Below, in pieces: positions 27,220-36,509 of a stretch of 64,000 nucleotides of DNA (the stretch's first letter is position 1; each line of letters begins with the position of its first letter). This stretch comes from JAVJRN01 sp040218415 (GTDB taxonomy: Bacteria; Bacteroidota; Bacteroidia; Cytophagales; Cyclobacteriaceae). Where the stretch lies: assembly GCA_040218415.1 (NCBI GenBank), contig JAVJRN010000081.1, forward strand, positions 248,001 to 312,000. The letters are read 5' to 3'. The translations under genes were made by a program, and so were the position numbers. The notes beneath the pieces were generated by a model, which worked only from the letters and a program-made list of their open reading frames with translations, ran no database searches and had not been told where the DNA came from.

Positions 27220-29958
27220 ATGAGAATAAATAAGAAAGGAAATGATAGGGTTGGTTGGAGAATGGCGATAAGCTTCGTCCTTTTCAATAGAGTCTGGCAA
27301 GTATCTATACTCAGTGCTCTTTTGTCAATTCATATGCTTCATGCCCAAATCATATATGAAGCCGAAGATGGTACGCTATCAGGTAACGCTGAAGCTCAAG
27401 TCTGTGACGACTGCTCAGGTGGCCAGCAAATTGGAAGTATTGAGCCTGGTAGTTTTTTTACCAGTCAAGTGAATATGGCTTATGCGGGTCAGTACACGAT
27501 GAAGTTAAGTTTTTCGTCTGGGGATGCTCGCTCGATATTTATTAGTGTTAATGATACAGAGCCTATGGAATTAGTCTGCTTTTCTGGAAGTTGGGATGTT
27601 GTTTGGACGAGTGAATTGGAGGTAAGTCTGAATGCTGGCGCTAATACGATTCGCTTCTTTAACGAGGAGGACGGACAATTTGGGCCTAACATTGATAAGT
27701 TTACTTTACAGAAAAACCCTATTCCTGCGCTAATTTATGAAGCTGAGGCAGGAACCTTATCTGGAAATGCAGCAGTGCAGGAATGTAGTGTATGCTCGAA
27801 TGCAGAGCAGGTTGGCAATATAGGTGATGGTAATGGTGTCTTGACTAATGAAGTAACTGTCGAAGCAGGTGGTGCTTACAAAATGAAGCTTAGTTATTCT
27901 GCAGGTGATCCAAGATCAGTTTTCATTAGTGTGAATGATCAAGAAGCCGTAGAAGTTATTGGCTATACAGGAGTTTGGGGAGTGGTTGGCACCAAAGAGG
28001 TCACAATTAATTTGCAATCAGGAAACAATTCCATCCGTTTTTTCAACGATACTGGCTTTGCACCTAATTTGGACAAATTTGAATTGAAGGAGGATCCCAT
28101 TCAAGGTGTTTCATATGAAGCGGAATCCGGGACTCTGACTGGTAGTGCTGCTATACAAGAATGTGGAGCATGCTCAGGAGGTCAGCAAGTAGGAAACATC
28201 GATGCTAATGGTAATTTCAGTAGCGAGATTAATGTTTCAGACTCAGGAGCCTACGTAATGACACTTAGTTTTTCATCCGGCGATCCGCGATCAATTTTTA
28301 TTAGCACAAACAATGGCGACACTGTTGAGGTAAGTTGTTATTCTGGGAATTGGGGAATTGTGGGTACTACGGAAGTACCTCTTATTCTAAGTGCCGGATC
28401 AAACAACTTAAGTTTCTTCAACGATGAGGGTTTTGGGCCTAATATCGACAGGTTCGAGATTGAAAAAGATCCATCACCAACCATTTCTCTTGAAGCTGAG
28501 AATGGCATTTTATCTGGAAGCGCCGATATTCAAGCGTGTGGTAATTGCTCGGGGGGAAATAAGGTGGGGAACATCGGCGGAGATGGAAACGGCCTCTTAT
28601 CAAACGAACTGAACGTAACCGAAGGAGGCGCTTACACCATGATTCTTACTTATGAGTCGGGTGATCCAAGATCAGTATTCATAAGCGTCAATGATAGCGA
28701 TACCACAGACGTAATAGGTGATTCAGGTGATTGGGGTTTGCTCAAGTCCACCGAGGTGGCTATATCGCTCAAGCCAGGGAATAATATCATCAAATTTTTT
28801 AATGCAAATGGATTTGGACCAAACCTCGATCTGTTACAGCTAGACAAAAATCTGGACATAGAACAACCAACGGGTTTTACTGCTGAATTGGGGGAAATCA
28901 CAGATTCAACTATTGAATTGCTACTTAGTGCTTCGGATGATTCTGGAGAAGTGACCTATGAAATTACGTATGGTGATATCACCGAAACTTTGACTGCCGA
29001 TTCAGGTATTGAGGCGTCCTTTGTCGCAGATGGTCTGGATGCGAATACGAGTTACAGCTTTAGCATTGCTGCGTCAGATGCTAGCGGTAATGGATCGGCT
29101 AATAACCCTTTGACAATTCAAGCAACCACTGCTGAAGAACCGGATCTTATAGGTCCTACGGATTTTACTGCTGAGGCTGGGGGAATCACAGATTCAACTA
29201 TCGAGTTACTCTTAAGTGCCACAGATGATTCTGGTGAGGTTACTTATGAGATTACCTTTGGCGATATCACCGAAACTTTGACTGCCGATTCTGGTATTGA
29301 GGCTTCCTTTGTAGCAGATGGTCTGGATGCGAATACGAGTTACAGCTTTAGTATTACTGCATCAGATGCGAGCGGCAATGCATCGGCTAATAACCCTTTG
29401 ACAATTCAAGCAACCACTGCTGAAGAACCGGATCTTATAGGTCCTACGGATTTTACTGCTGAGGCTGGGGAAATCACAGATTCAACTATCGAGTTACTCT
29501 TAAGTGCCACAGATGATTCTGGTGAGGTTACTTATGAGATTACCTATGGTGATGTCACCGAGACATTGACTGCCAACTCAGGTGTTGAGACTTCATTTGT
29601 AGCAGAGAATCTGGATGCGAGTACGAGTTATAGCTTTAGCATTAGTGCGACAGATGCCAGTGGAAATGAATCATTTAATAGTCCAATAGCAATAAGTATT
29701 ACGACGAGTGCAGGATCCGTTCTCTATCTGAATAAAGCGCTTGAGGAAATGCGGATCTACCCAAATCCAGTGGAATCATTCCTGACCATTGATTGGACAG
29801 GTTTTAAGAGGGTTACTGTTTACAGTTTGTCTGGGAAAAGCCTTATGGTTTCTTCCAAAAAAACCTTTTCTGTAGAAAGCTTGGTTGAAGGAGCCTATAT
29901 GTTGGATATAGTTGGTGCAGAAGGTGAAAGATGTAAGACTAAAATTTTCAAAAAGTGA
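27220..29958 (+). CDS. Secreted protein with four CBM35-like and three FN3 domains, T9SS tail
   Basis: 912 aa. After a signal peptide (cleavage near MLHAQ, ~43) come four CBM35-like domains (~46-170, 176-290, 296-414, 418-545), three fibronectin-III-like repeats of 96 residues (~548-835) with TSYSFSI motifs, and a T9SS sorting domain (MRIYPNPVESFLTIDW..., ~842-912). No catalytic domain is seen. It is predicted to be displayed on or shed from the cell surface as a galactoside-binding adhesin or scaffold. The FN3 repeats are nearly identical at the DNA level, pointing to recent duplication. Confidence 0.82.
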   Translation: MRINKKGNDRVGWRMAISFVLFNRVWQVSILSALLSIHMLHAQIIYEAEDGTLSGNAEAQVCDDCSGGQQIGSIEPGSFFTSQVNMAYAGQYTMKLSFSSGDARSIFISVNDTEPMELVCFSGSWDVVWTSELEVSLNAGANTIRFFNEEDGQFGPNIDKFTLQKNPIPALIYEAEAGTLSGNAAVQECSVCSNAEQVGNIGDGNGVLTNEVTVEAGGAYKMKLSYSAGDPRSVFISVNDQEAVEVIGYTGVWGVVGTKEVTINLQSGNNSIRFFNDTGFAPNLDKFELKEDPIQGVSYEAESGTLTGSAAIQECGACSGGQQVGNIDANGNFSSEINVSDSGAYVMTLSFSSGDPRSIFISTNNGDTVEVSCYSGNWGIVGTTEVPLILSAGSNNLSFFNDEGFGPNIDRFEIEKDPSPTISLEAENGILSGSADIQACGNCSGGNKVGNIGGDGNGLLSNELNVTEGGAYTMILTYESGDPRSVFISVNDSDTTDVIGDSGDWGLLKSTEVAISLKPGNNIIKFFNANGFGPNLDLLQLDKNLDIEQPTGFTAELGEITDSTIELLLSASDDSGEVTYEITYGDITETLTADSGIEASFVADGLDANTSYSFSIAASDASGNGSANNPLTIQATTAEEPDLIGPTDFTAEAGGITDSTIELLLSATDDSGEVTYEITFGDITETLTADSGIEASFVADGLDANTSYSFSITASDASGNASANNPLTIQATTAEEPDLIGPTDFTAEAGEITDSTIELLLSATDDSGEVTYEITYGDVTETLTANSGVETSFVAENLDASTSYSFSISATDASGNESFNSPIAISITTSAGSVLYLNKALEEMRIYPNPVESFLTIDWTGFKRVTVYSLSGKSLMVSSKKTFSVESLVEGAYMLDIVGAEGERCKTKIFKK
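28871..29720 (+). repeat. Three tandem 288-bp FN3-encoding repeats
   Basis: The word TTTTACTGCTGA recurs at 28875, 29163 and 29451, a period of exactly 288 bp (96 codons). Copies 2 and 3 are almost identical over at least 160 bp (29095-29261 versus 29383-29549), while copy 1 and the end of copy 3 have diverged. The reading frame is preserved throughout. Confidence 0.9.
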
Positions 29959-30078
29959 AGCGTAAAGAAAAAAGCATCTTCATTTTAGTTGGCCAGCGGT
30001 GTTTTTATTTCAGCTGGGCTTAACGCTCTTAAGTTAGTGTATAGAGGATTGGTAGTTAACATTTGTAAATCGAATTAA

Positions 30079-33000
30079 ATGGAAATCAGTAGCAGATATA
30101 GAGTTTTGGATACCTTGAAGGTTGTTTATAGAGCGTTATCAATGGAGCGTAGATTAGCGTTGTTAATAATATTTGTCTTATCAGCAGCTCTGTTGACAGC
30201 ACAGACTACTCGATTTGAGGCAGAAGATGGGACAGTGTTTAACGGGGCTAGTGTCAAAGATTGTGCTTCTTGCTCGCAGGGACAATATGTTGGTGATATG
30301 GGTGGGCCTGGTGAAGGGTCTAATGGCTACTTTACTGTCGAAACAAATGTAAGTGAGGCTGGTACTTATAGCCTCACATTTCGTTTTTCTTCGGGTGATC
30401 CTCGAACCATTTTTATTAGCGCAAATGGCAACACGCCAGTGGAAGCAGTATGTGAAAGTGCGGATTGGGGTATTTTCGCAGATAGAAGAGTAAGTATTGA
30501 TTTAGCGCAGGGAAGTAATACAATCCGTTTTTTCAATGACCAAGATTACGCGCCAGACATTGATTTCTTTACGATAGCGCCTCAAGAATCACCAATCCTA
30601 TCTTTCGAGGCGGAAGACGGAGAATTATTCGGTAATGCTGATATACAGCAATGTGGAGCTTGCTCTGGCGGGGAGCAGGTAGGGAATATTGGAGATGGAA
30701 ATGGTTACTTCACCACTGATGTAAATGTAGCTGAGGGTGGTGCATATACCATGACGCTGAGTTTTTCTTCAGGCGATCCTCGCTCTATATTCATTAGTGT
30801 AAATGATGGAACGGCAATCGAAACTATATGTGATTCAGGTGACTGGGGTGTAGTGGGTACCACCGAAATTGGTTTAAATCTACAAAGCGGAGTGAATAGT
30901 ATTCGATTTTTTAATGACACTGGTTTTGGACCTAACATTGATAAATTCGAACTTGAACTAGACGCCACACTGAGCTTATCATTTGAAGCTGAAGATGGTA
31001 CAATATTCGGTGCTGCCGATATCCAAGAATGTGGTTCTTGTTCAGGAGGAGCGCAAGTAGGGAATATCGGCGGTGGAAATGGTTACTTTACCAGTGAAGT
31101 CATTGTTGAAGAGGGGGGAATCTATAACATGACGCTCAGCTTTTCATCTGGCGATCCTCGTTCAATCTTCATTAGCGTGAATGATGGAGGTGCTTTGGAG
31201 CTAATTTGCGATTCTGGTGATTGGGGAGTAGTTGCTACAGCCGAAGTAGGCTTGTCTCTCGTTGAGGGTACCAATATCATTCGATTCTTCAATGATGTGG
31301 GTTTTGGGCCTAACATAGATAAATTCGAATTGGAGCTGGAAAGCATAGACACCAGCTGTTCCAACTGCGAGGAGATCAGTTTTTCTAGTGATGGTGAAAT
31401 TCATTATAATCTGGATAACGGCAACACATCGGTTTTCATAGGAGGAAGGCAAATTGTGACAGGCGCATACGCTAATTTATCGGATGGTAATATGACCGTT
31501 ACTAGTCGAGATTATTCCAATCGAGTTGCTACTAGAACAACCATCACTGATGGCTTTGGAACGGGTGAAAAAACGACCATCACATTGTCAGGAGCGGGGT
31601 TGCCCAATATTCAACAAGTTTTTTATACTTATCCAGACAAGGCCTATTTTCTCACAGAAGTGGTTATTGTAGGTGACAATGTTCAAAGTAATTATATCGC
31701 GCCACTCATATCCAACAATGTGAATATTCATGCATCAGGTGACAACCGAGTACTGACTGTTCCTTTTGATAATGATACGTTCATTCGGTATACCTCCAAT
31801 CAGGTTCAAAACAACGCCAACAGTACAAGTTCTGAGGTAACTGCATTTTATGAAAACAATAGTAGAAATGGTTTAGTCGTAGGATCTATTGAACAGTCCA
31901 CATGGAAGACGGGGGTCAGAGCAATGGGTTCCGGCTCCACTTTGTCGGAGTTAAATGTCTGGTCTGGATATACCTCCAATGAGTTAACCCGAGACGTGAT
32001 TTCGCATGGGACTGTCTCAGGAAAAGATGTAAAGTCATCTAAAATCTTCTTTGGATTATTTGAAGATTGGCGAATAGGCATGGAAGAGTTCGGAAAAGCA
32101 AATGTCATTGCGGAACCTCAATATCTTTTTGAATGGACAGGTTTAGCGCCGCTTGGATGGAATAGTTGGGGCTCTATTCAAGACGATCTCAATTTGCAAA
32201 ATGCTAAGGCTGTGGCAGATTTTATTGCCAATGAGCTTCCTGGGTTTAGACGAGAAGGTACTGCCTTTGTCAACTTAGACTCCTATTGGGACAATATGGC
32301 TGATGGAGGATTAGAAGGAGATTTTAGCCAACTGACTGAGTTTGTGGAACATTGCAAGGCACTTGGGTTGAAGCCAGGTATTTATTGGGGGCCATTTATT
32401 GATTTTGGCAAATTCAATCGAAGAGTAGAGGGCAGCACCTTTAATTATGTCAACGCATGGACTAAGGTAAACGGTGGATACCATGACCTCAACGAAGGTC
32501 GTGCTATGGATCCCACTCATCCTGCCACTAAAGAACGGATCAATTTGGTTATTGACAAATTCAAAGCGAATGGCTTTGAGATGATCAAGATTGATTTTAT
32601 TGGTCATGCTGCTGTAGAATCGGACGCATTCTACGATCCTAACGTAACGACCGGAATGCAAGCCTTTCATCATGGAATGAAATACCTGACTGACAGGCTG
32701 GATGACCAGATGTTGGTTTACACGGCAATTTCGCCAAGCATGGCTTCTGCTCCTTATTCACACATGCGTAGAATTGCTACGGATGCCTACACTGATATCA
32801 ATGAAACACAATATACCCTCAATAGCACAACCTATGGTTGGTGGCAAAGTTATTTATATGATTTCATCGATGCGGATCATGTAGTCTTTAGAGATGCCTC
32901 TATAGGTGAAAATCGGGCGCGTTTAGTTTCTAGTGTTGTCACGGGTACGATGGTGGTTGGGGATGATTATTCTACCAATGGTATTTGGGATGAAACGTCT

Positions 33001-34053
33001 GAAAACTTATTGCAGCGACGGGAGATTTTGGAACTTGCTGCAGGTGGTCAAGCTTTCCGACCTGTTGAAGGCAATTCTCAAGAAGGTGCAAGTGAGGCTT
33101 TTGTGAAGCAATCTGGAAATACCTATCACGTAGCAATTATTAATTATGGGGATGAAAAATCTTACTCCATCCCACTGCGTAGGCTGGGTATTCCGAATGG
33201 GGTGCAATGTGTGAAGGAGTTATTTCACGGGAAACTATTCGCCACCCAAAATGAAAGTCTTCAGGTAGTTATCGGGTCAAGAGATGCACAGATTTTTGAA
33301 ATCACAGTAGGCAATTCTACATGTGCTTTTAGCTTACCACGGGACAACTTTAAGGTAGGATCGAGAAATATATCTTGCCCGGGAGAGGAAAATGGAAAGA
33401 TTATGCTCGAAGTAGATGATCACAATTATGTGTACAATGTCTCTATATCAGATTTAGAGTCATTCTCTCTTCCTGATAGTGACGGCTCTTTTCAATTCGA
33501 ATCAGGAGATTTGCCTGCTGGTGAGTATGAAGTTTGCTTCACTGTAGATGGTATTGGTGATTACGAACAATGCCATCAAATAACAATTCGTGAGCCTGGC
33601 ACCCTATCCGTTGGTTCAGGTAGGAATAGCCCAAACGGGAGAGTAGACTATGACTTAACTGGGTTAGACCGATATCTGGTTTCACTCAATGGTGAAGACA
33701 CGATAATATACTTCTCAGGTTTGCACAATTTCCAACTTAAAAAAGGCTTAAATAAGATTTCGATAAAAGGCGATTTAGATTGTCAAGGAGAATTCAGTGA
33801 GGAGATATACGTACCTGGCTTAGTGGCGTTTCCCAACCCTTTTGCAGATCGCTTAAGCATTTTTGTATCAGAGGAAAATCAAAAAGTTCAAGTAGCGGTT
33901 TACTCCGCTAACGGGGCTTTACTTTCTGATAATATACACGCAGTGTCCAACTATCGCCTTAATCTGGATTTGAGCCAGTTGGATTCCGGGACTTACATCC
34001 TGAAGGTAATTGGACAAGAATTTCAAGAAACTATTAAAATAACTAAAGAATGA
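30079..34053 (+). CDS. Multidomain clan GH-D glycosidase (alpha-galactosidase-like) with three CBM35-like domains and T9SS tail
   Basis: 1324 aa. Signal peptide (~28-42), three CBM35-like domains (~45-170, 175-292, 297-415), a beta-sandwich (~430-680), then a (beta/alpha)8 barrel starting PLGWNSWG (~692) with FVNLDSYWDN, GLKPGIYWGPF and the nucleophile candidate Asp in MIKIDFIGH (~836-844). C-terminal Ig-like segments and a T9SS sorting domain (FPNPFADRLSIFV...) close it. The barrel motifs resemble GH27/GH36. Exact specificity (alpha-galactose or a related sugar) is uncertain. It is secreted to the surface and its CBMs match those of the two upstream proteins. Confidence 0.82.
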   Translation: MEISSRYRVLDTLKVVYRALSMERRLALLIIFVLSAALLTAQTTRFEAEDGTVFNGASVKDCASCSQGQYVGDMGGPGEGSNGYFTVETNVSEAGTYSLTFRFSSGDPRTIFISANGNTPVEAVCESADWGIFADRRVSIDLAQGSNTIRFFNDQDYAPDIDFFTIAPQESPILSFEAEDGELFGNADIQQCGACSGGEQVGNIGDGNGYFTTDVNVAEGGAYTMTLSFSSGDPRSIFISVNDGTAIETICDSGDWGVVGTTEIGLNLQSGVNSIRFFNDTGFGPNIDKFELELDATLSLSFEAEDGTIFGAADIQECGSCSGGAQVGNIGGGNGYFTSEVIVEEGGIYNMTLSFSSGDPRSIFISVNDGGALELICDSGDWGVVATAEVGLSLVEGTNIIRFFNDVGFGPNIDKFELELESIDTSCSNCEEISFSSDGEIHYNLDNGNTSVFIGGRQIVTGAYANLSDGNMTVTSRDYSNRVATRTTITDGFGTGEKTTITLSGAGLPNIQQVFYTYPDKAYFLTEVVIVGDNVQSNYIAPLISNNVNIHASGDNRVLTVPFDNDTFIRYTSNQVQNNANSTSSEVTAFYENNSRNGLVVGSIEQSTWKTGVRAMGSGSTLSELNVWSGYTSNELTRDVISHGTVSGKDVKSSKIFFGLFEDWRIGMEEFGKANVIAEPQYLFEWTGLAPLGWNSWGSIQDDLNLQNAKAVADFIANELPGFRREGTAFVNLDSYWDNMADGGLEGDFSQLTEFVEHCKALGLKPGIYWGPFIDFGKFNRRVEGSTFNYVNAWTKVNGGYHDLNEGRAMDPTHPATKERINLVIDKFKANGFEMIKIDFIGHAAVESDAFYDPNVTTGMQAFHHGMKYLTDRLDDQMLVYTAISPSMASAPYSHMRRIATDAYTDINETQYTLNSTTYGWWQSYLYDFIDADHVVFRDASIGENRARLVSSVVTGTMVVGDDYSTNGIWDETSENLLQRREILELAAGGQAFRPVEGNSQEGASEAFVKQSGNTYHVAIINYGDEKSYSIPLRRLGIPNGVQCVKELFHGKLFATQNESLQVVIGSRDAQIFEITVGNSTCAFSLPRDNFKVGSRNISCPGEENGKIMLEVDDHNYVYNVSISDLESFSLPDSDGSFQFESGDLPAGEYEVCFTVDGIGDYEQCHQITIREPGTLSVGSGRNSPNGRVDYDLTGLDRYLVSLNGEDTIIYFSGLHNFQLKKGLNKISIKGDLDCQGEFSEEIYVPGLVAFPNPFADRLSIFVSEENQKVQVAVYSANGALLSDNIHAVSNYRLNLDLSQLDSGTYILKVIGQEFQETIKITKE

Positions 34054-34748
34054 GGCTGATAATTTATATTTCGATAATTTCTGTTTTGATACTGCTCTCT
34101 GGATGCGAAGAAGAATCTGTTGACAATTTGGTTCCAGAGGAGGTTGTTTTGATATCGCCTGTGAATAATGAAGTTTGTGAACTGGGGGTTAGCTATGAGC
34201 GGAATACGAGCCGTCTTTTATTCGAATGGGATTATACAAAAAATGCACAGTTATATGATTTAGTAGTCACAAATTTGGATACAAAGGAGAATTACATCAC
34301 CTACACGGACATTGCAGATAATTCCAAAGAGTTAGTTTTAGAAAATGAGGTCTCTTATTCGTGGCAGGTCATAGCCAGAAACACCAACTCAAACCAAACG
34401 ACTACCAGTGAAGAATGGGAGTTCTTTTTTGTGGGGGAGCCACGTTCCAACCAGTTGCCAAGTCCTGCCAATATATTAAGTCCAAAGAGTTCTGAGTTCG
34501 TAACAGCAACGAATGGTCAGATAAGTCTTTCTTGGATAGGTCATGACCCAGATCTTGATGAGTTGAGCTTTACGGTTTTACTTGATCAAATTGACGGCAA
34601 GCAACCAGCTAAGAGTGAACTAAAGAATTTGGTTCAATCATCCGTAGATATCGAAGTTGAATCGGGGGTGACATATTACTGGCGGGTGATGTCCGATGAT
34701 GGTGCCGGAAAGAGTTTTTCTCAGGTACATGCCTTTACCGTGAATTAG
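34050..34748 (+). CDS. FN3-like surface lipoprotein
   Basis: 232 aa lipoprotein, lipobox LLSGCEEE (Cys ~19), followed by two fibronectin-III-like domains (~30-125 and ~135-230) with YSWQVIARN and YYWRVMSDD strands. Position and layout recall SusE/F-like accessory binding lipoproteins, although no homology to SusE is claimed. The start overlaps the end of the clan GH-D gene by 4 bp (ATGA), so translation is coupled. It is the last gene of the alpha-galactoside cluster. Confidence 0.75.
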   Translation: MRLIIYISIISVLILLSGCEEESVDNLVPEEVVLISPVNNEVCELGVSYERNTSRLLFEWDYTKNAQLYDLVVTNLDTKENYITYTDIADNSKELVLENEVSYSWQVIARNTNSNQTTTSEEWEFFFVGEPRSNQLPSPANILSPKSSEFVTATNGQISLSWIGHDPDLDELSFTVLLDQIDGKQPAKSELKNLVQSSVDIEVESGVTYYWRVMSDDGAGKSFSQVHAFTVN

Positions 34749-35091
34749 TTTTAGTGGTGCTTTGGGTGCTTATTTTTCTTAGCGTCTCGTGAGTTTATTC
34801 TTTATTTCGACGGTGTATTCTTTAGCAACAGAAAGGCACTTAAATTGAATTAAAGCCTATTTTGGGCTTGTTCATTGAGGATGTTAAGACCTTAAGAACG
34901 GTCTAAAAAGAGGGGATACTGAGTGGTGTGGTTGAAAGTGGAAAATGTGGCCGAGCAGCGCGATGAGAAAAAATTGTGCGGGAAATATGTGATCTCCCAC
35001 ACAGTCAATTGATATTTCACGAACGAACTACTACGCCTAGCTTCTCCAGCAGTTGCGGCCGTTCTTCGAGGGCTATTTCTGCAATGGCTTT
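34749..35091. other. Gene-free region before the GxxExxY repeat array
   Basis: No complete gene. Minor hairpins occur (AAGCC/GGCTT near 34855; AGACC/GGTCT near 34895). On the minus strand 35015-35100 encodes a coherent 27-residue tail (RRFKAIAEIALEERPQL..., stop near 35018), which may be the 3' remnant of a lost gene. Confidence 0.4.
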
Positions 35092-35180
35092 GAAGCGTCT
35101 TAAACTATGATTATGATTGATTGAATGAAAACTATGATTAAGAGGAGTGAAGGAGTTAAAGGCCATCAAGCAATCAAAAA

Positions 35181-35196
35181 AATCATAGTTAAAGAC
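35181..35196 (+). repeat. Direct repeat AATCATAGTTAAAGAC before and after each GxxExxY gene
   Basis: AATCATAGTTAAAGAC lies just before the first gene (35181-35196), again across its stop codon (35619-35634), before gene 2 (36056-36072), after gene 2 (~36495-36510) and before the truncated copy (~36942-36958). The gene's stop codon (AGT TAA) is inside the repeat, so each gene is a cassette bounded by direct repeats. The reverse complement AACTATGATT also occurs about 65 bp upstream of each gene. Confidence 0.8.
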
Positions 35197-35198
35197 AC

Positions 35199-35630
35199 AT
35201 GAAAATGATCAAAAAGGAATATCTACATAGCGAATTGACTGGCAAAATCATTGGCTGTGCCATGGAGGTACACAAGGCATTAGGCAATGGTTTTCAGGAG
35301 GTAATTTATCAAAGGGCATTGTCAATAGAAATGAATCTACAAAACCTTGATCATTTACGTGAACAGGAAATGAACTTACAATATAAAGGACACGATATAG
35401 GCACGAGGCGAGTAGATTTCTTTGTAGAGGGTAAGGTGATGGTTGAGATAAAAGCCGTCATTAGGTTGGAAGATGTACACTTAGCACAGGCTATTAACTA
35501 TTTGGAAGCTTATGGTTTAGAGACTGGCCTGCTCATCAACTTTGGCTCCAAGAGCTTAGATTTCAAAAGGGTTATGCACAAGCTCGGAAAAAATCAAAGT
35601 CCATCAAATAATCAAATCAATCATAGTTAA
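35199..35630 (+). CDS. GxxExxY family protein, copy 1
   Basis: 143 aa. The family-defining motif is GFQEVIY near residues 31-37, followed by the nuclease-like RRVDFFVEGKVMVEIKAV (~68-85) with D, E and K in PD-(D/E)XK order, and LAQAINYLEAYGLETGLLINFG. GxxExxY proteins are widespread, often multicopy, and of unproven function; a restriction-endonuclease-like fold is the usual prediction. Start ATG 35199; a second ATG is two codons later. There is no operon partner except the spacer hairpins. Copy 2 differs by only a handful of residues. Confidence 0.87.
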   Translation: MKMIKKEYLHSELTGKIIGCAMEVHKALGNGFQEVIYQRALSIEMNLQNLDHLREQEMNLQYKGHDIGTRRVDFFVEGKVMVEIKAVIRLEDVHLAQAINYLEAYGLETGLLINFGSKSLDFKRVMHKLGKNQSPSNNQINHS

Positions 35631-35639
35631 AGACCATTG

Positions 35640-35940
35640 GTTTTGAAAAACCTACCCGATATAGCGTCTACAGCCGAGGGATACAACATGTTAAGAAAAG
35701 TAAATGATCGTTTACATGTATTGAAGACGAGTAAAGAAAAAGCTGGTTTTCTTTACATGTATTGGGAACAGATATTGGCACTGTATAAATCATAAAAAGA
35801 TGGAAATACCATCTTCCAAGAGGATCACATCAGTCAAATACCAGTTTGGCAGGTACTGTCATAGGAGATTCACTAGCCGTGCGCACTACGTCATCGGACA
35901 GCTTATCAGCTGACTGATTCCTACCGATGACGTGCTAATT
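35640..35940 (+). ncRNA. Hairpin-rich spacer, unit 1 (candidate structured RNA)
   Basis: Hairpins: GTAAAT/GTTTAC (35700-35715), a perfect 10-bp GTAAAGAAAA/TTTTCTTTAC (35731-35756, loop AGCTGG), AAGATGG/CCATCTT (35797-35815), and a 10-bp ACGTCATCGG/CCGATGACGT (35888-35933) enclosing CAGCT/AGCTG. Most are kept in unit 2. A short ORF (M-L-R-K-V...) spans part of it but is interrupted in unit 2, so non-coding is more likely. Transcription is not shown; single-stranded DNA structure is equally possible. Confidence 0.45.
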
Positions 35941-36079
35941 TGATGGTTTGTGCTGCGGAAGAAGCGTCTTAAACTGTGATGATGTATGATTGTCCTAACT
36001 ATGATTAACTTGATTGTATGAAGACTGTGATTAAGAGTAGTGAAGCAATCAAAAAAATCATAGTTAAAGACCATTGAAA

Positions 36080-36505
36080 ATGATCAAAAAGGAATATCTA
36101 CATAGCGAACTAACAGGCAAAATCATTGGCTGTGCCATGGAGGTACACAAAGCATTGGGCAATGGTTTTCAGGAGGTAATTTATCAGCGGGCATTGTCAA
36201 TAGAAATGAATCTGCAAAACCTTGATCATGTACGTGAGCAGGAAATGAACTTACAATATAAAGGACACGACATTGGCACGAGGCGAGTAGATTTCTTTGT
36301 AGAGGGTAAGGTGATGGTTGAGATAAAAGCCGTCATTAAGTTGGAAGATGTACACTTAGCACAGGCTATTAACTATTTGGAAGCTTATGGTTTAGAGACC
36401 GGCCTGCTCATCAACTTTGGCTCCAAGAGCTTAGATTTCAAAAGGGTTATGCACAAGCTTGGAAAAAATCAAAGTCCTTCATATAATCAAACCAATCATA
36501 GTTAA
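36080..36505 (+). CDS. GxxExxY family protein, copy 2
   Basis: Near-identical duplicate of the 35199 gene, with GFQEVIY and the RRVDFF...EIKAV core intact. It differs at about four residues (for example DHL to DHV, AVIR to AVIK, and two near the C-terminus). The first ATG of copy 1 is a TTG here (36074), so translation probably starts at the ATG at 36080, making a 141-aa product. Substitutions are few and the frame is intact, suggesting recent duplication or selection on the protein. Confidence 0.86.
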   Translation: MIKKEYLHSELTGKIIGCAMEVHKALGNGFQEVIYQRALSIEMNLQNLDHVREQEMNLQYKGHDIGTRRVDFFVEGKVMVEIKAVIKLEDVHLAQAINYLEAYGLETGLLINFGSKSLDFKRVMHKLGKNQSPSYNQTNHS

Positions 36506-36509
36506 AGAC

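Noticed and set aside
32311..32673. 120-aa minus-strand ORF in the clan GH-D glycosidase
   Set aside because: Shadow of the barrel-coding region, which has intact catalytic motifs on the + strand.
35688..35795. Short ORF M-L-R-K-V... in the unit 1 spacer as a toxin or peptide gene
   Set aside because: Interrupted by a stop and lacking the ATG in unit 2, whereas the hairpins across it are conserved.
35199..36505. Insertion sequence with a transposase
   Set aside because: The encoded protein lacks DDE, HUH or serine-recombinase motifs; it matches GxxExxY instead.
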